From the NCBI RefSeq assembly GCF_018588885.1, contig NZ_JAFFIW010000006.1, positions 1 through 64,000 of the forward strand: a stretch of 64,000 bases of DNA, written 5' to 3'. The DNA comes from Mesorhizobium sp. dw_380. Its GTDB lineage: Bacteria > Pseudomonadota > Alphaproteobacteria > Rhizobiales > Rhizobiaceae. Positions 45,416 to 53,744 of this stretch are shown piece by piece. The translations under genes were made by a program, and so were the position numbers. A model generated the notes under the pieces. The model searched no databases and was not told where the DNA came from. It worked only from the letters and a program-made list of their open reading frames with translations. Every line of letters begins with the position of its first letter. Within the stretch, counting starts at the first letter, position 1.

Positions 45416-47263
45416 ATGAGCTTCGAACGCCTAACAATCCAGGACGATAAATTTCTGATCAACCGCCTGATCGGTCAAGCGCCGCGAAATACGCTTGTCC
45501 GTGAGTTCTTCATGAACGCGCAGGAAAGTGCGGCACTGGCAGCCGAGGGCAATCGAACTGTGCGCATCTATCCGTCATTAGTCGGAGGTGTTCGGAAATT
45601 GACGCTCTGGAACACCGGACCAGGAATGGATTCCGGGGAACTTCGGACGGCAACGAACATCTCTGCCTCGATCAACAAACAGATGTCGCTGAGTGAAAAT
45701 TTCGGCATAGGCGCCAAAGTCTCCGGCCTGACCGTCTCGCCCGCAGGAATCCGCTATCGGTCCTGCAAGGCCGGCGTGGTTCACGAGGTTACAATAGGAT
45801 TCGACGATGAAGCGGATACGTTTGTTCGATTTGCCTTCGAGGTCGAAGGGCGGCAGGAGACCGTCTTTGATGTCACCGAGGCGGTGCGGAAGACAGCCGA
45901 TCTCTCACAGGACTGGACGGAAGTCGTGCTTATGGGCGAGGACGATCTCCACGACACGGTGACGGAGCCGATCGGCAGAGGAATCCGTGTTGACCGTAGC
46001 TATGTCGCAACACAGATATTTCGGCGGTTCGCAGAGTTTCGTCCGGGTGTCAAAGTGATTTTGGATGTCGCCATGACAAAAGGAGGCGGGCGAGATGAAA
46101 CAGGAAGGACTCGCACCCTAAAAACGCTTCAAGACGTGATCCCGCAACTGCCAAACGCTCAGACTGTTCTCTGTCCAGAGACAGGTGTGAATATTCAGTA
46201 CTTGCACGACCCGAAGCATGCCAACTACAGCCACTCTTTAAGCGCGCTCAACAACCCAGCGACATCCTCGACGTCGTTCTGTGCCCTGGTGCATAAGGGT
46301 GAGCGATACGACTTCCGTACCGGGCCGAAATGGTCGGCTGTCGCCCCGAATTACGGGATACCTTTCGGCTCCACCGTCCTTACGGTCGAGATATACCTGC
46401 CGGAGAATGCAGCTCTTCCAAACCAATATCGTGACGCCGCCACGACCATCGAGGAGCGCATTCCGATCACGACCGACGACTATGCCGTGAAGGTTCGCGA
46501 ATTGATGCCCGAATGGGTGAAAGACGTGATCAGAAAGGCTCATCCTCCGAGGGACGAGAACCTCGATGATCTGCAGAATGACCTTCAGAAGCTACTTGAC
46601 GAGTTCCGTTTGCCGACTTCGACCTACGTGAAGTCGCTCAACACGCCCCAGCGCACTGAGGATAGTGACGTCGGTCTCGACGAGGCTGGCTCGGCTGACG
46701 TCGATTCCGTCGACGACGAGGAGGATCGATTCCTTCGCGGCGAACGGACCACCGGCCAGAGGGCGACGGATAAGAAGATTCGGAAGGCCCCAGAGGGCGC
46801 GAGGCTTTCCAAGGAGGCGCAGGCACTCGAACGTGTCCCTACGATCGAGATATTGGACGATCCAGCGGAGATCGATGAGAAGCAGATGAAGGGGCGTGCG
46901 GGCCGCTTTTATAGGGATGCGCAGACGCTCTTCGTCAACGGCCTCTATTCTGCGGTCGATAGAATGACTGCGGAGCTAGAAGTACACTTCGCGGGGCAAG
47001 CAGAAGGCGAGGCGCTTCGCAGCATCATCCTCAGGGCGGCACAGCGATCTATGGCATTTCGCGTGGGCAAAGGTACCTGCTACGCGATCAGCAAACGATT
47101 GGTCGATGGATGGTCACTCGAAGATCTCGAGAGGGCGACCTCGCCGGAGTCGCTGTCTCTAGCGGCGGACGACTATCGTCAGAGTATCACAACGGCACGG
47201 AAGTGGATCAGCGCTGAGCTCAAGGCGCATGGATTTGCCGCCGTGGAGCCGGAGGTGGCGTAG
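45416..47263 (+). CDS. GHKL (Hsp90-like) ATPase protein
   Basis: 615 residues. The Bergerat fold is complete: N box REFFMNAQESA (Glu30, Asn34), G1 WNTGPGMD (65-72), G2 NFGIGAK (95-101). The rest contains no known enzyme domain; an acidic stretch with VDSVDDEEDRF (near 430) precedes a helical C-terminus. Such stand-alone GHKL ATPases, with MORC-like or Hsp90-like roles, occur in defence islands. With the 73-residue partner it may form a two-gene system; function not shown. Confidence 0.72.
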   Translation: MSFERLTIQDDKFLINRLIGQAPRNTLVREFFMNAQESAALAAEGNRTVRIYPSLVGGVRKLTLWNTGPGMDSGELRTATNISASINKQMSLSENFGIGAKVSGLTVSPAGIRYRSCKAGVVHEVTIGFDDEADTFVRFAFEVEGRQETVFDVTEAVRKTADLSQDWTEVVLMGEDDLHDTVTEPIGRGIRVDRSYVATQIFRRFAEFRPGVKVILDVAMTKGGGRDETGRTRTLKTLQDVIPQLPNAQTVLCPETGVNIQYLHDPKHANYSHSLSALNNPATSSTSFCALVHKGERYDFRTGPKWSAVAPNYGIPFGSTVLTVEIYLPENAALPNQYRDAATTIEERIPITTDDYAVKVRELMPEWVKDVIRKAHPPRDENLDDLQNDLQKLLDEFRLPTSTYVKSLNTPQRTEDSDVGLDEAGSADVDSVDDEEDRFLRGERTTGQRATDKKIRKAPEGARLSKEAQALERVPTIEILDDPAEIDEKQMKGRAGRFYRDAQTLFVNGLYSAVDRMTAELEVHFAGQAEGEALRSIILRAAQRSMAFRVGKGTCYAISKRLVDGWSLEDLERATSPESLSLAADDYRQSITTARKWISAELKAHGFAAVEPEVA

Positions 47264-47425
47264 AGGTCACTATCCAGTAGCGCTAAAAACAGCGCCGCGC
47301 TGCAGACGAGCCGAACGGCAATTTTCCATTCCTTCCGACTTCCCGAGCTGAATTCAAAGCTCGAGGCTACCTTCACCGCAATGGATGCTGGGAAGCTGGC
47401 TCGGGCGCACGTCAACGCTGGCGGG

Positions 47426-48184
47426 CTACACTCCCACGACCAGCGCCGGATCAAATGCGATGTTCTCGTCACCGTAGCCGCGCGGATTACAGAGAATGCG
47501 CGTGCTGCCGACCCGATAGTCGCAGGTGTCGTGAGTATGCCCGTGCAACCATAGGGCAGGACGACCGACTTCGATCACCTCGGAGAGGTCTGACGCAAAG
47601 GCGGCATTCAGCAGGTCGCCCTCGAATCTCGACGGGATAGATTTCGCGTGCGGGAGGTGGTGGGTGACGACGACGGTCTTGATTGGATCGGCCTTCAGAA
47701 CGGAAGTGAGGAACAGACGGGATTCCTGATGCATTCGGAATGCCGTCTCCGGCACGAATCTTTTCCAGGGATTCCTCTGTTCTGCGATCAGCTTGTGGTC
47801 GTTCATGCGTTCGCGCGCGTGGACCATGGCGAGGTCTGGATGCCCTTCGATCCGATAGTCGGTCCATAGCGTCGCGCCGAGGAACCGAACGCCGTCGATC
47901 GTGACAAAATCGTTCTCCAGGAAGTGCACATTCGGGAACTGGGCGGCCGCGGCGCGCCCGTCTTCCAGTCCCTCCCGGATTGAGCCTTTGTAGAATTCGT
48001 GGTTGCCGGCAACATAGATGCACGGCATCTCATGCGCGATGTTTTTGCCCAACCAGTGAACGCCGTTGGCGGGAGCACGGCAAAGGTCTCCCGCCACAAC
48101 GCAGATGTCGGCATCCGGGATAGTCATCGGCGGGCGTAGATCGGCAACTTCGAGGTGCAAGTCAGAGAATAGCCATAGCTTCAT
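47426..48184 (-). CDS. Calcineurin-like metallophosphoesterase
   Basis: 252 residues with all metal motifs: FSDLHLE (Asp8, His10), VVAGDLC, VAGNHEFY, VVTHHLPH and HGHTHD. Cytosolic. The family cleaves phosphodiesters or phosphomonoesters; the substrate here is unknown. It sits convergent to the GHKL gene with a 162-base gap that has a short hairpin but no gene. Confidence 0.85.
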   Translation of the reverse strand: MKLWLFSDLHLEVADLRPPMTIPDADICVVAGDLCRAPANGVHWLGKNIAHEMPCIYVAGNHEFYKGSIREGLEDGRAAAAQFPNVHFLENDFVTIDGVRFLGATLWTDYRIEGHPDLAMVHARERMNDHKLIAEQRNPWKRFVPETAFRMHQESRLFLTSVLKADPIKTVVVTHHLPHAKSIPSRFEGDLLNAAFASDLSEVIEVGRPALWLHGHTHDTCDYRVGSTRILCNPRGYGDENIAFDPALVVGV

Positions 48185-48276
48185 AGGACCGAAACCTTGA
48201 TTTCATTCACGCGGGCGCTCCAAAGCTTCACGAATCCTGCAAACGTGACCGCGGTGTTTTGCGACCGTTTTTCGGA

Positions 48277-48990
48277 TCACCCTGGCGTCGCAACGATCCG
48301 CTGCTTCACTTGCTGGAGTACGGCGTCCAGTTCATCTCCCACCAGCGTCTTTCGCTCCAGCAAGATCTCGCCAAGGAAATCGATCGCGATCTCCTGGTTG
48401 ACGACCATTTTCCGGGCGACGGCATAGGCGCTCTCGAGCCGGGCGTTCACCCGCGTCGCCAGTTCGTGGTCGGTCGCGAGCATCGATGCCCGATCCTCGA
48501 CTTTGCGGTAAAGCAGCGGCCATTTCCTCGAAAAACCCATCACCGTCTCCATGTCGAATGCCAATGCGGTTGCAGCTGCAAGATCACAGGACTCAGAGCC
48601 GGATCCTGCGGCGACCGACCCCACGATCACTTCCTCCGCCGCGCGGCCTGCGAGTGCTGCGATGAGAACGCCCGTGAGCATCGCTTCGGTCTGCTCTCCC
48701 GACATGGTTCCAGCAACATAGCCACCTTCCGGCGCTTCGATGGTGATCTTCACGATGGTTCCAAGATCGAGATGGAGGCGCGCTACCGCATGAGCGGCTT
48801 CGTGGACGGCCATCCGGAACTGGAGCTGCGGCGATCGCAGAAGCATCGCGTTCCCGAGAAAACTGTCCGCGTTGCCAACAGCGTCTGCAGCCCTTTCAGC
48901 AGAAATGCCGGAGTCACCCGCAGCCTCGACAGCTCTCGTCTTCTTGCTACGATGCTGTCGCGAGACACGTGGTGTGTGACGCTTTTTCAT
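48277..48990 (-). CDS. Stand-alone M41 (FtsH-type) peptidase domain
   Basis: 237 residues. Zinc motif HEAAH (His63, Glu64, His67) in AVHEAAHAVAR, third ligand Asp136 in CDLAAATALA, plus LAGRAAEEVIVG, all as in the FtsH protease domain. No AAA ATPase and no membrane segment are present; the N-terminus is basic. Without an unfoldase it can only process loosely folded substrates or needs a partner. AAAGGA lies 7 bases before the ATG. Confidence 0.83.
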   Translation of the reverse strand: MKKRHTPRVSRQHRSKKTRAVEAAGDSGISAERAADAVGNADSFLGNAMLLRSPQLQFRMAVHEAAHAVARLHLDLGTIVKITIEAPEGGYVAGTMSGEQTEAMLTGVLIAALAGRAAEEVIVGSVAAGSGSESCDLAAATALAFDMETVMGFSRKWPLLYRKVEDRASMLATDHELATRVNARLESAYAVARKMVVNQEIAIDFLGEILLERKTLVGDELDAVLQQVKQRIVATPG

Positions 48991-49059
48991 CTCCCAATCC
49001 TTTCGATCGTTGCCGTGCCCGATGGAGCTGGCTGGCCCGACTAGCTTCCCGACGATGGT

Positions 49060-49367
49060 TCATGAATGGTCCGCTCCCTGGTGGCTGTTCGCCTGCGGCG
49101 AGAGGTCGAGAAGACCAGTCGCCTCAAGCCATTCCGCCAACTCGATGCAGGCCCGAGCAGCGCTTCGCTGGCTATGTACCTGCCGAACGCGAGTGGCCGC
49201 TGTGATGCAGACGCCGAAGGATTCGCCATAGGAATCCCGCGCTCCATCAAGTTGTGCTTTGATCTGCCCCCAGGAGGATCATCGACAAGCGATGATCCTC
49301 CTGTCTCATGCAAGCGGGCTTTCGCTGCCTTCAGGCGGCGGTCGAAGGTCGAATCCCTGGATGTCAT
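49060..49367 (-). pseudogene. Small gene split by a frame break at a perfect inverted repeat
   Basis: From the ATG at 49367 a protein-like start (STFDRRLKAAKARLHETGG) runs to the inverted repeat at 49271-49303. After it the same frame looks unlike protein, while another frame (from about 49275) reads IKAQLDGARDSYGESFGV, then ARACIELAEWLEATGLLDL and a stop at 49060. The two halves together look like one gene broken by insertion of the repeat. I recognise no family. Confidence 0.45.
49271..49303. repeat. Perfect 14-bp inverted repeat
   Basis: CAGGAGGATCATCG and CGATGATCCTCCTG are separated by ACAAG. The stem contains an AGGAGG that could bind ribosomes, so folding could hide it. It coincides with the frame break in the ORF at 49060-49367. 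Confidence 0.8.
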
Positions 49368-49376
49368 GGCGAGCCC

Positions 49377-49730
49377 TCATGAATCGAGAGCGGACTGCTC
49401 GGCAGGACGTCCGACTCTGTACCATCGCGACAGCGTTCGTGCCCAAGCCCGGTCTTCGGAGAGCAGCCACAAATCTGTTGTGGCGATCAATCTGTCCTGG
49501 CCGACAAGTCGGGGATGGCCGGTCGACAGCCCAGCAAGGCAGGGAACAATCCTTTGGGCAAGGATCCATCGGTCGAGAATTGGGGCCGCATCACCCGCCA
49601 TCACTTCCGGCGGAACGCCACAACGGACGCGCTCCATGTCATCGGCCAATGCGAGAAGACGGGCGATCTGGAAGTTGAACATAGCGTCGGTCATCGTCTC
49701 GCGGCCAAACAGCAACATTGGGGCCTCCAT
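49377..49730 (-). CDS. Small protein, probably of the DUF6634 type
   Basis: 117 residues from the ATG at 49730. Helical start FNFQIARLLALADDMERVRCG, then APILDRWIL, STGHPRLVGQD and ATTDLWLLSEDRAWARTLSR. I recall this Gly-His-Pro and Trp-Ala-Arg-Thr-Leu-Ser-Arg pattern from rhizobial DUF6634 proteins, of unknown function, often on plasmids and islands. It is divergent from the XRE regulator and may be under its control. Confidence 0.55.
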   Translation of the reverse strand: MEAPMLLFGRETMTDAMFNFQIARLLALADDMERVRCGVPPEVMAGDAAPILDRWILAQRIVPCLAGLSTGHPRLVGQDRLIATTDLWLLSEDRAWARTLSRWYRVGRPAEQSALDS

Positions 49731-49894
49731 GCTCCGGTAAGGATCCCGCTTGGGTAGAATCCTTTGATTCGCGGAATCAACGGCCCGATAGATACGGCGC
49801 CCGGGTCCAGGCGTCCATACGCCTATATCGGCGTCGGGGCGCCTATCAACAGGATAGCTGGTCTTCACGTTTCGCTACGGGTAGAACTTATGGC

Positions 49895-50164
49895 ATGCAG
49901 GCATCCTACGACTTCCTTCGCGCGGCCCGCGCGCTCCTGGACATCACCCCGAAAGAACTCGCCGACAAGGCGCGTGTGAGCACTCGCTCAATTGTCCGGA
50001 TCGAGGCACGGGAGCCGGTAGGTCTGGAGATCAGTCTGCGCGTCCAGGCGGCATTGGAGGAGCTTGGCGTTGAGTTCCTTCCCGAAACGAAATCCAATGG
50101 ACCCGCGATGCGCGTTCGAAAGGGCCTGGTCAAGAAGATTGGGTTTCAGTTGTCGGACAGGTAG
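49895..50164 (+). CDS. XRE-family helix-turn-helix regulator
   Basis: 89 residues. HTH of the Cro/CI type: LRAARALLDITPKELADKAR, VSTRSIVRIEAREPVGLEI, with the dimer part VQAALEELGVEFL. It is the last gene before the right end. Divergent from the DUF6634-type gene; short direct and inverted motifs around CGCCTATATCGGCGTC near 49823 are possible operators. It may regulate island genes. Confidence 0.8.
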   Translation: MQASYDFLRAARALLDITPKELADKARVSTRSIVRIEAREPVGLEISLRVQAALEELGVEFLPETKSNGPAMRVRKGLVKKIGFQLSDR

Positions 50165-50544
50165 CCGCGCCTGGTGTCGGCTGAAGAGCCACGATATCCA
50201 CGGTGATAGGCAGTTTTCGCTCTCGGCCCAGTAGTCCTCAGCCTGATCGGCAGCATCATGTTGATTTTGGCCGGAAAGCGCCCGCGGTCAGACGCCTCGA
50301 CCGCAGGCAGGGGACATTCGGAACCGGCTCGGAGGTTTCACTGTCGCAGCATTTTGATCGCCACATGTGAATTGGAAAGGCCCTTGCGGCTGCGCCGCAC
50401 GACCCTTTCCAATCCCCCTGTGACGATGCCGAAAAAGACGCTAGTTTACACCTGTCGAGTTTACACAGGTGATCAGCGGCGCAGGAGTTTCCGATGAGAA
50501 ATCAGATGAATGGGACTTATGTTTACATTTTTCACCGCACAGAA
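50165..50544. other. Island right-end segment with inverted repeats, no gene
   Basis: Arms ATTGGAAAGG (50371-50380) and CCTTTCCAAT (50404-50413) enclose a GCGGC/GCCGC stem. A second inverted repeat, CACCTGT/ACAGGTG, spans 50449-50471, within two copies of GTTTACAC. These could be recombinase arms close to the attachment core. No reading frame here has a ribosome site. Confidence 0.5.
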
Positions 50545-50554
50545 CCGTTCTGAC
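50545..50554. repeat. Right attachment repeat (attR)
   Basis: CCGTTCTGAC, identical to 22890-22899 at the ssb stop. Core-type genes and a terminator follow, as expected for the original ssb downstream DNA. Confidence 0.6.
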
Positions 50555-50595
50555 CGAAAGCAAGACCGAACGGCTGACGCCGCGCGATCGATACG

Positions 50596-50628
50596 CCCCG
50601 AGGGTCCTGAATGGACTTTCGGGGTTTT
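50596..50628 (+). terminator. Terminator, probably the displaced ssb terminator
   Basis: CCCCGA-GGGTCC pairs with GGAC-TT-TCGGGG and is followed by TTTT. It lies 42 bases after the attR repeat, so before integration it would have ended ssb transcription about 40 bases past the stop. No island gene needs it in this position. Confidence 0.65.
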
Positions 50629-50677
50629 GCATTGTTGATTTGGCCTGACTGCAGGCAAGGACTGAAAGGACAGGTCG

Positions 50678-51103
50678 GTGAAAGCACGCGTGAAATGGGT
50701 CGAGGAGCGCACCTTCGTCGGCGAATCCGGCAGCGGCCATAAGCTGGTGCTGGGCACAGCCGCCAGCCCTGAGGGCAAGACGCCGGGGCCGAGCCCGATG
50801 GAACTGGTGCTGATCGGCACCGGCGGCTGTTCGGCCTATGATGTCGTGCATATCCTCGAGAAAGGCCGCGAGGCAGTCGAGGACTGCGTCGTCGAACTCG
50901 ACGCGGATCGGGCCGAGACCGATCCAAAAGTGTTCACGCGCATCCATATGCATTTCATCGTCAAAGGCAGAGCGCTCTCGCCCGACAAGGTCAAGCGGGC
51001 AATCGCCCTGTCGATCGAAAAATACTGCTCGGCCTCCGCGATGATGGCCAAGACCGCTACCATCACTCACGACTTCGAGGTCATCGAAACGACGGCGAAG
51101 TAG
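50678..51103 (+). CDS. OsmC/Ohr-family protein (GTG start)
   Basis: 141 residues from GTG (AAAGGA 8 bases before). OsmC fold with two redox cysteines: Cys51 in TGGCSAYDVV and the second in EKYCSASAMM. YhfA-like branch of peroxide-reducing OsmC proteins: organic hydroperoxides are reduced in the cytoplasm. First core gene after the island. Confidence 0.87.
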   Translation: MKARVKWVEERTFVGESGSGHKLVLGTAASPEGKTPGPSPMELVLIGTGGCSAYDVVHILEKGREAVEDCVVELDADRAETDPKVFTRIHMHFIVKGRALSPDKVKRAIALSIEKYCSASAMMAKTATITHDFEVIETTAK

Positions 51104-51129
51104 GCCGTGAGGCAGCGGCTTCTCGGGCG

Positions 51130-51759
51130 TTAGCTTGCCATCAGCGCCTTGATGCCATCGGCGACGAACTGCACGGCCAATGCCGCCAGGATGACGCCGA
51201 GAAGGCGGGTCAGGATCGAGCGGCCGGTCTGACCGAGGATGCGGTCGATGCGCTCCGACAGCACGAACACCAGATAGGTGATGGCGAGGCAGACGAAGAT
51301 GATGCCGACCATCGCCGCCTGTGCCGCAAAACCCTGGAACGACCCTGAGAGCAGCACCGTCGCCGAAATGGCGCCGGGGCCGGCGATCAGCGGGATCGCC
51401 AGCGGGAAGGCGGCGATGTTGTGGATCATGTCCTTGGTGATGGCGACGTCGCCGATCTTCTCCTTGCGGTCCTGGCGGCGCTCGAACACCATCTCGAAAG
51501 CGATGAAGAACAACAGAAAACCGCCGGCGACGCGGAAGGCTGGCAGCGTGATGCCGAACACCGACAGGATCGAGGCGCCGGCGACCGCGAACAGCGCCAT
51601 CACCAGGAAGCCGATGACCGAGGCGCGCACGGAGACCTGCTGGCGCTCCTCACGGTTCATACCGCGCGTCACGGCTAGGAACAGCGGTGCCAGCCCGGGC
51701 GGATCGATGGTCACGAGAATGGTCACGAAGGCATTGAACAGGCTGTCGAAACTCGGCAT
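51130..51759 (-). CDS. MarC-family membrane protein
   Basis: 209 residues from the ATG at 51759 (GGGAGGGG before). Six hydrophobic helices with FVTILVTIDPPGLAPLFLAV, FPLAIPLIAGPGAISATVLL and a C-terminal LLGVILAALAVQFVADGI. UPF0056/MarC proteins are inner-membrane; transport of an unknown metabolite is suspected. In related rhizobia it lies between ssb and gyrA (from memory). The upstream palindrome ends 116 bases before the start. Confidence 0.88.
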   Translation of the reverse strand: MPSFDSLFNAFVTILVTIDPPGLAPLFLAVTRGMNREERQQVSVRASVIGFLVMALFAVAGASILSVFGITLPAFRVAGGFLLFFIAFEMVFERRQDRKEKIGDVAITKDMIHNIAAFPLAIPLIAGPGAISATVLLSGSFQGFAAQAAMVGIIFVCLAITYLVFVLSERIDRILGQTGRSILTRLLGVILAALAVQFVADGIKALMAS

Positions 51760-51874
51760 CGCTGACCCCTCCCGCCGGGCGAAGCCCAAGCTCTGCAATT
51801 GATAGAGCAAAGCCTGGGCGCTGAGAACAGTGGCGACAGAAATGGTGCGCGAAGCCGTGGAAGCCGGCGGGACA

Positions 51875-51914
51875 GCGCCCCCCTCTGGCCTGCCGGCAGG
51901 CCAGAGGGGGGCGC
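51875..51914. repeat. Perfect 40-bp palindrome
   Basis: GCGCCCCCCTCTGGCCTGCC is followed directly by its exact reverse complement. It lies between two genes on the - strand. Similar CCCCTCTGGCCTGCCGGC elements are common in Mesorhizobium intergenic DNA (from memory); it can form a cruciform or a terminator-like hairpin. Confidence 0.85.
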
Positions 51915-51954
51915 GAAGGATCGCTCCTATCATTTCGAGTGACTTTTCGAAGGC

Positions 51955-52488
51955 TTAAGGAGCTTCATTCGCTCGACGCGCCAGGAACTCGACTTCGAGC
52001 CGCCATGTCGCGCCATTGTCGTGCGAGCGCTCGCCGAGCCAGCGGAAGCTGCTCTCGGTGATGCGCGAAAAGCTCCAGCGCACCGAAGAGCCGGTGCCGT
52101 CGGCGCCGACCTGCACGATCGTGTCGCCTTCGGCGCGGCCGAGCTGGCGGCTGAAATACTGGTTGCGCGGATCGCTCCAGAAGATGTGCCAGGCGTCCGC
52201 GCCGGGATCACAGACCCGCAGCGTCGTGCCATAGAAAGTCCAGTTGCCGAGGGAAGGCTGGGAACCACTGTTCCGCGCGGGCAGGATCCAGACGTCCTGA
52301 ATGGCGCGGCCTTCCAGCACCCAGCCGAAATGGACCTCGCCACGCCCGGTCAGCACCGTGCCATCCTCGAGGTGGCGTGAGGCATCGAATGTCCAGGCGC
52401 CGACGAAGCGGCCGTAAAGGTTCAGTTTTTCGGCGAGCCCATCGATCGGTCCGGGACTGTGCAGGGCTTCGGCAAAAGGGTCGAACAT
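51955..52488 (-). CDS. Hypothetical protein, lipocalin-like fold likely
   Basis: 177 residues, cytosolic, no signal peptide. Beta-rich with many Trp: LYGRFVGAWTFDASRHL, GEVHFGWVLEGRAIQDVW, WHIFWSDPRNQYFSRQLG, SSVRWSFSRITESSFRWLGE. The pattern of a barrel that begins GxW resembles DUF1579/lipocalin-type proteins. Divergent from the AraC gene, probably its target. Confidence 0.6.
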   Translation of the reverse strand: MFDPFAEALHSPGPIDGLAEKLNLYGRFVGAWTFDASRHLEDGTVLTGRGEVHFGWVLEGRAIQDVWILPARNSGSQPSLGNWTFYGTTLRVCDPGADAWHIFWSDPRNQYFSRQLGRAEGDTIVQVGADGTGSSVRWSFSRITESSFRWLGERSHDNGATWRLEVEFLARRANEAP

Positions 52489-52573
52489 GGCTGTGCTCTC
52501 TTTTTGTCAGGAGACCGTGAGGATTAGCCGGTGACGGGGTTCTGGGCTTGGGAAAAATTGCTATATTTCGGCC

Positions 52574-53422
52574 ATGACGGCGACCACGCATACGCTCGCA
52601 TCCGGACCCGGCTGGCACGTGGCGGATGTGATCTGCACGGCCGGCGCCGGCGACCGGCCGTTCGAGGAAGAGCATCGGGATTTCTGTGTCGCGGCGGTGA
52701 CCGGCGGCACGTTCCGCTATCGCGCGCAACAAGGCACCACGATGCTGGCGCCCGGCGCGCTGCTGCTCGGCAACTCCGGCACATGCTATGAATGCGGGCA
52801 CGAACATGGCAGCGGCGACCGTTGCCTCTCGTTCCATTTCGGAGCGGCCTATATGGAGCGCATCGTCGCCGGCGTGCCGGGCGCCAGGAGGCTTGCCTTC
52901 GACGCGGCGCGCCTGCCGCCTTTGCCGGCCTTGGCGCCGTTGCTGGCCGAGGCGGAAGCCGCACGCGAAAGAGCCGACGCAGGCGCCTTCGAGGAACTGG
53001 GGCTGCGCATGGCCGCCGCCGCCGTGGAGACGGTTTCCGGCGCACCGCCTGTCAGGCGCGCGCCGAGCCGCCGCGATCAGAAACGAGTGGCCGAGGCGGT
53101 TCGGCGGATCGAAATGGATGCCGACGGGCCGGTTTCCCTGTCGGCACTGGCGGATGAGACGGCGACCAGTCCCTATCATTTCCTGCGCATTTTCCGGCAG
53201 GTCGCCGGCATGACGCCCTATCAGTTCCTGCTCAAGACCCGGCTGCACCGAGCAGCGATGCGGCTGCGCCTGTCGGACGATGCGATTTCGGCGGTCGCCT
53301 TCGACGCCGGGTTCAATGACCTGTCGACTTTCAACCGTCGGTTTCGACGCGACATGGGCGAGACGCCGGGCAATTATCGCGCTCGCCGATCAATCGCCCC
53401 GGTATGCGCGCGTTTCGGTTAG
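52574..53422 (+). CDS. AraC-family transcriptional regulator
   Basis: 282 residues. The N-terminal ~150 residues form a cupin-like sensor with CYECGHEHG, a Cys/His cluster that might bind metal. The C-terminal pair of HTH motifs is typical: LSALADETATSPYHFLRIF, then ISAVAFDAGFNDLSTFNRRF and GETPGNYR. It should activate the divergent hypothetical gene or itself. Effector unknown. Confidence 0.87.
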   Translation: MTATTHTLASGPGWHVADVICTAGAGDRPFEEEHRDFCVAAVTGGTFRYRAQQGTTMLAPGALLLGNSGTCYECGHEHGSGDRCLSFHFGAAYMERIVAGVPGARRLAFDAARLPPLPALAPLLAEAEAARERADAGAFEELGLRMAAAAVETVSGAPPVRRAPSRRDQKRVAEAVRRIEMDADGPVSLSALADETATSPYHFLRIFRQVAGMTPYQFLLKTRLHRAAMRLRLSDDAISAVAFDAGFNDLSTFNRRFRRDMGETPGNYRARRSIAPVCARFG

Positions 53423-53680
53423 GGTTCAGTCCGGCGTCGGCCCGCACCGCCAACCCGCCATCAGATCACCTTTGAGTCCAGAGGGCTGCCAGCCGCTCAG
53501 CGCCCGCGAAGGCAGCTACCGCTCAAATTCACGGGGCTCGCGGCTCCTGCTAGGGGAAGTTGGTCCATTGGCGGCTTTTGCCTCGGTGGCAGCGAAAAAG
53601 CGTGGTGGCCATATCGTCGCAATCAGCGGTATCCTTTTGAAATCACCATCAAAAATGACACTGGAAAAGTGCGGCGGACA

Positions 53681-53708
53681 TTGGAGTTTCGGCCGTGCTT
53701 CCTATATA
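53681..53708 (+). promoter_or_regulatory. Likely gyrA promoter
   Basis: TTGGAG (53681-53686) and TATATA (53703-53708) with a 16-base spacer lie 36 bases before the TTG start. The remaining 53423-53680 region has no gene. Confidence 0.6.
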
Positions 53709-53744
53709 AGCATCGAGTGATTCCTGATTAGATTGTGATCCGAT

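Larger units (their letters stand above)
22890..50554. mobile_element. Genomic island integrated after ssb (GInt-like, three recombinases)
   Basis: It is bounded by 10-bp direct repeats, begins with a four-gene recombinase operon, and separates ssb from osmC/marC/gyrA, genes that lie close together in related rhizobia (knowledge recalled, not checked). The cargo is defence-like: type I restriction-modification, a DUF262 gene, a PurZ/Dcd-like cluster, a GHKL ATPase and a protease domain. There are no conjugation or replication genes, so it is a non-conjugative integrative element. Confidence 0.7.

Noticed and set aside
22890..50554. CRISPR arrays, insertion sequences or conjugation genes in the island
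   Set aside because: I saw no spaced direct-repeat array, no DDE transposase and no relaxase or type IV secretion gene.
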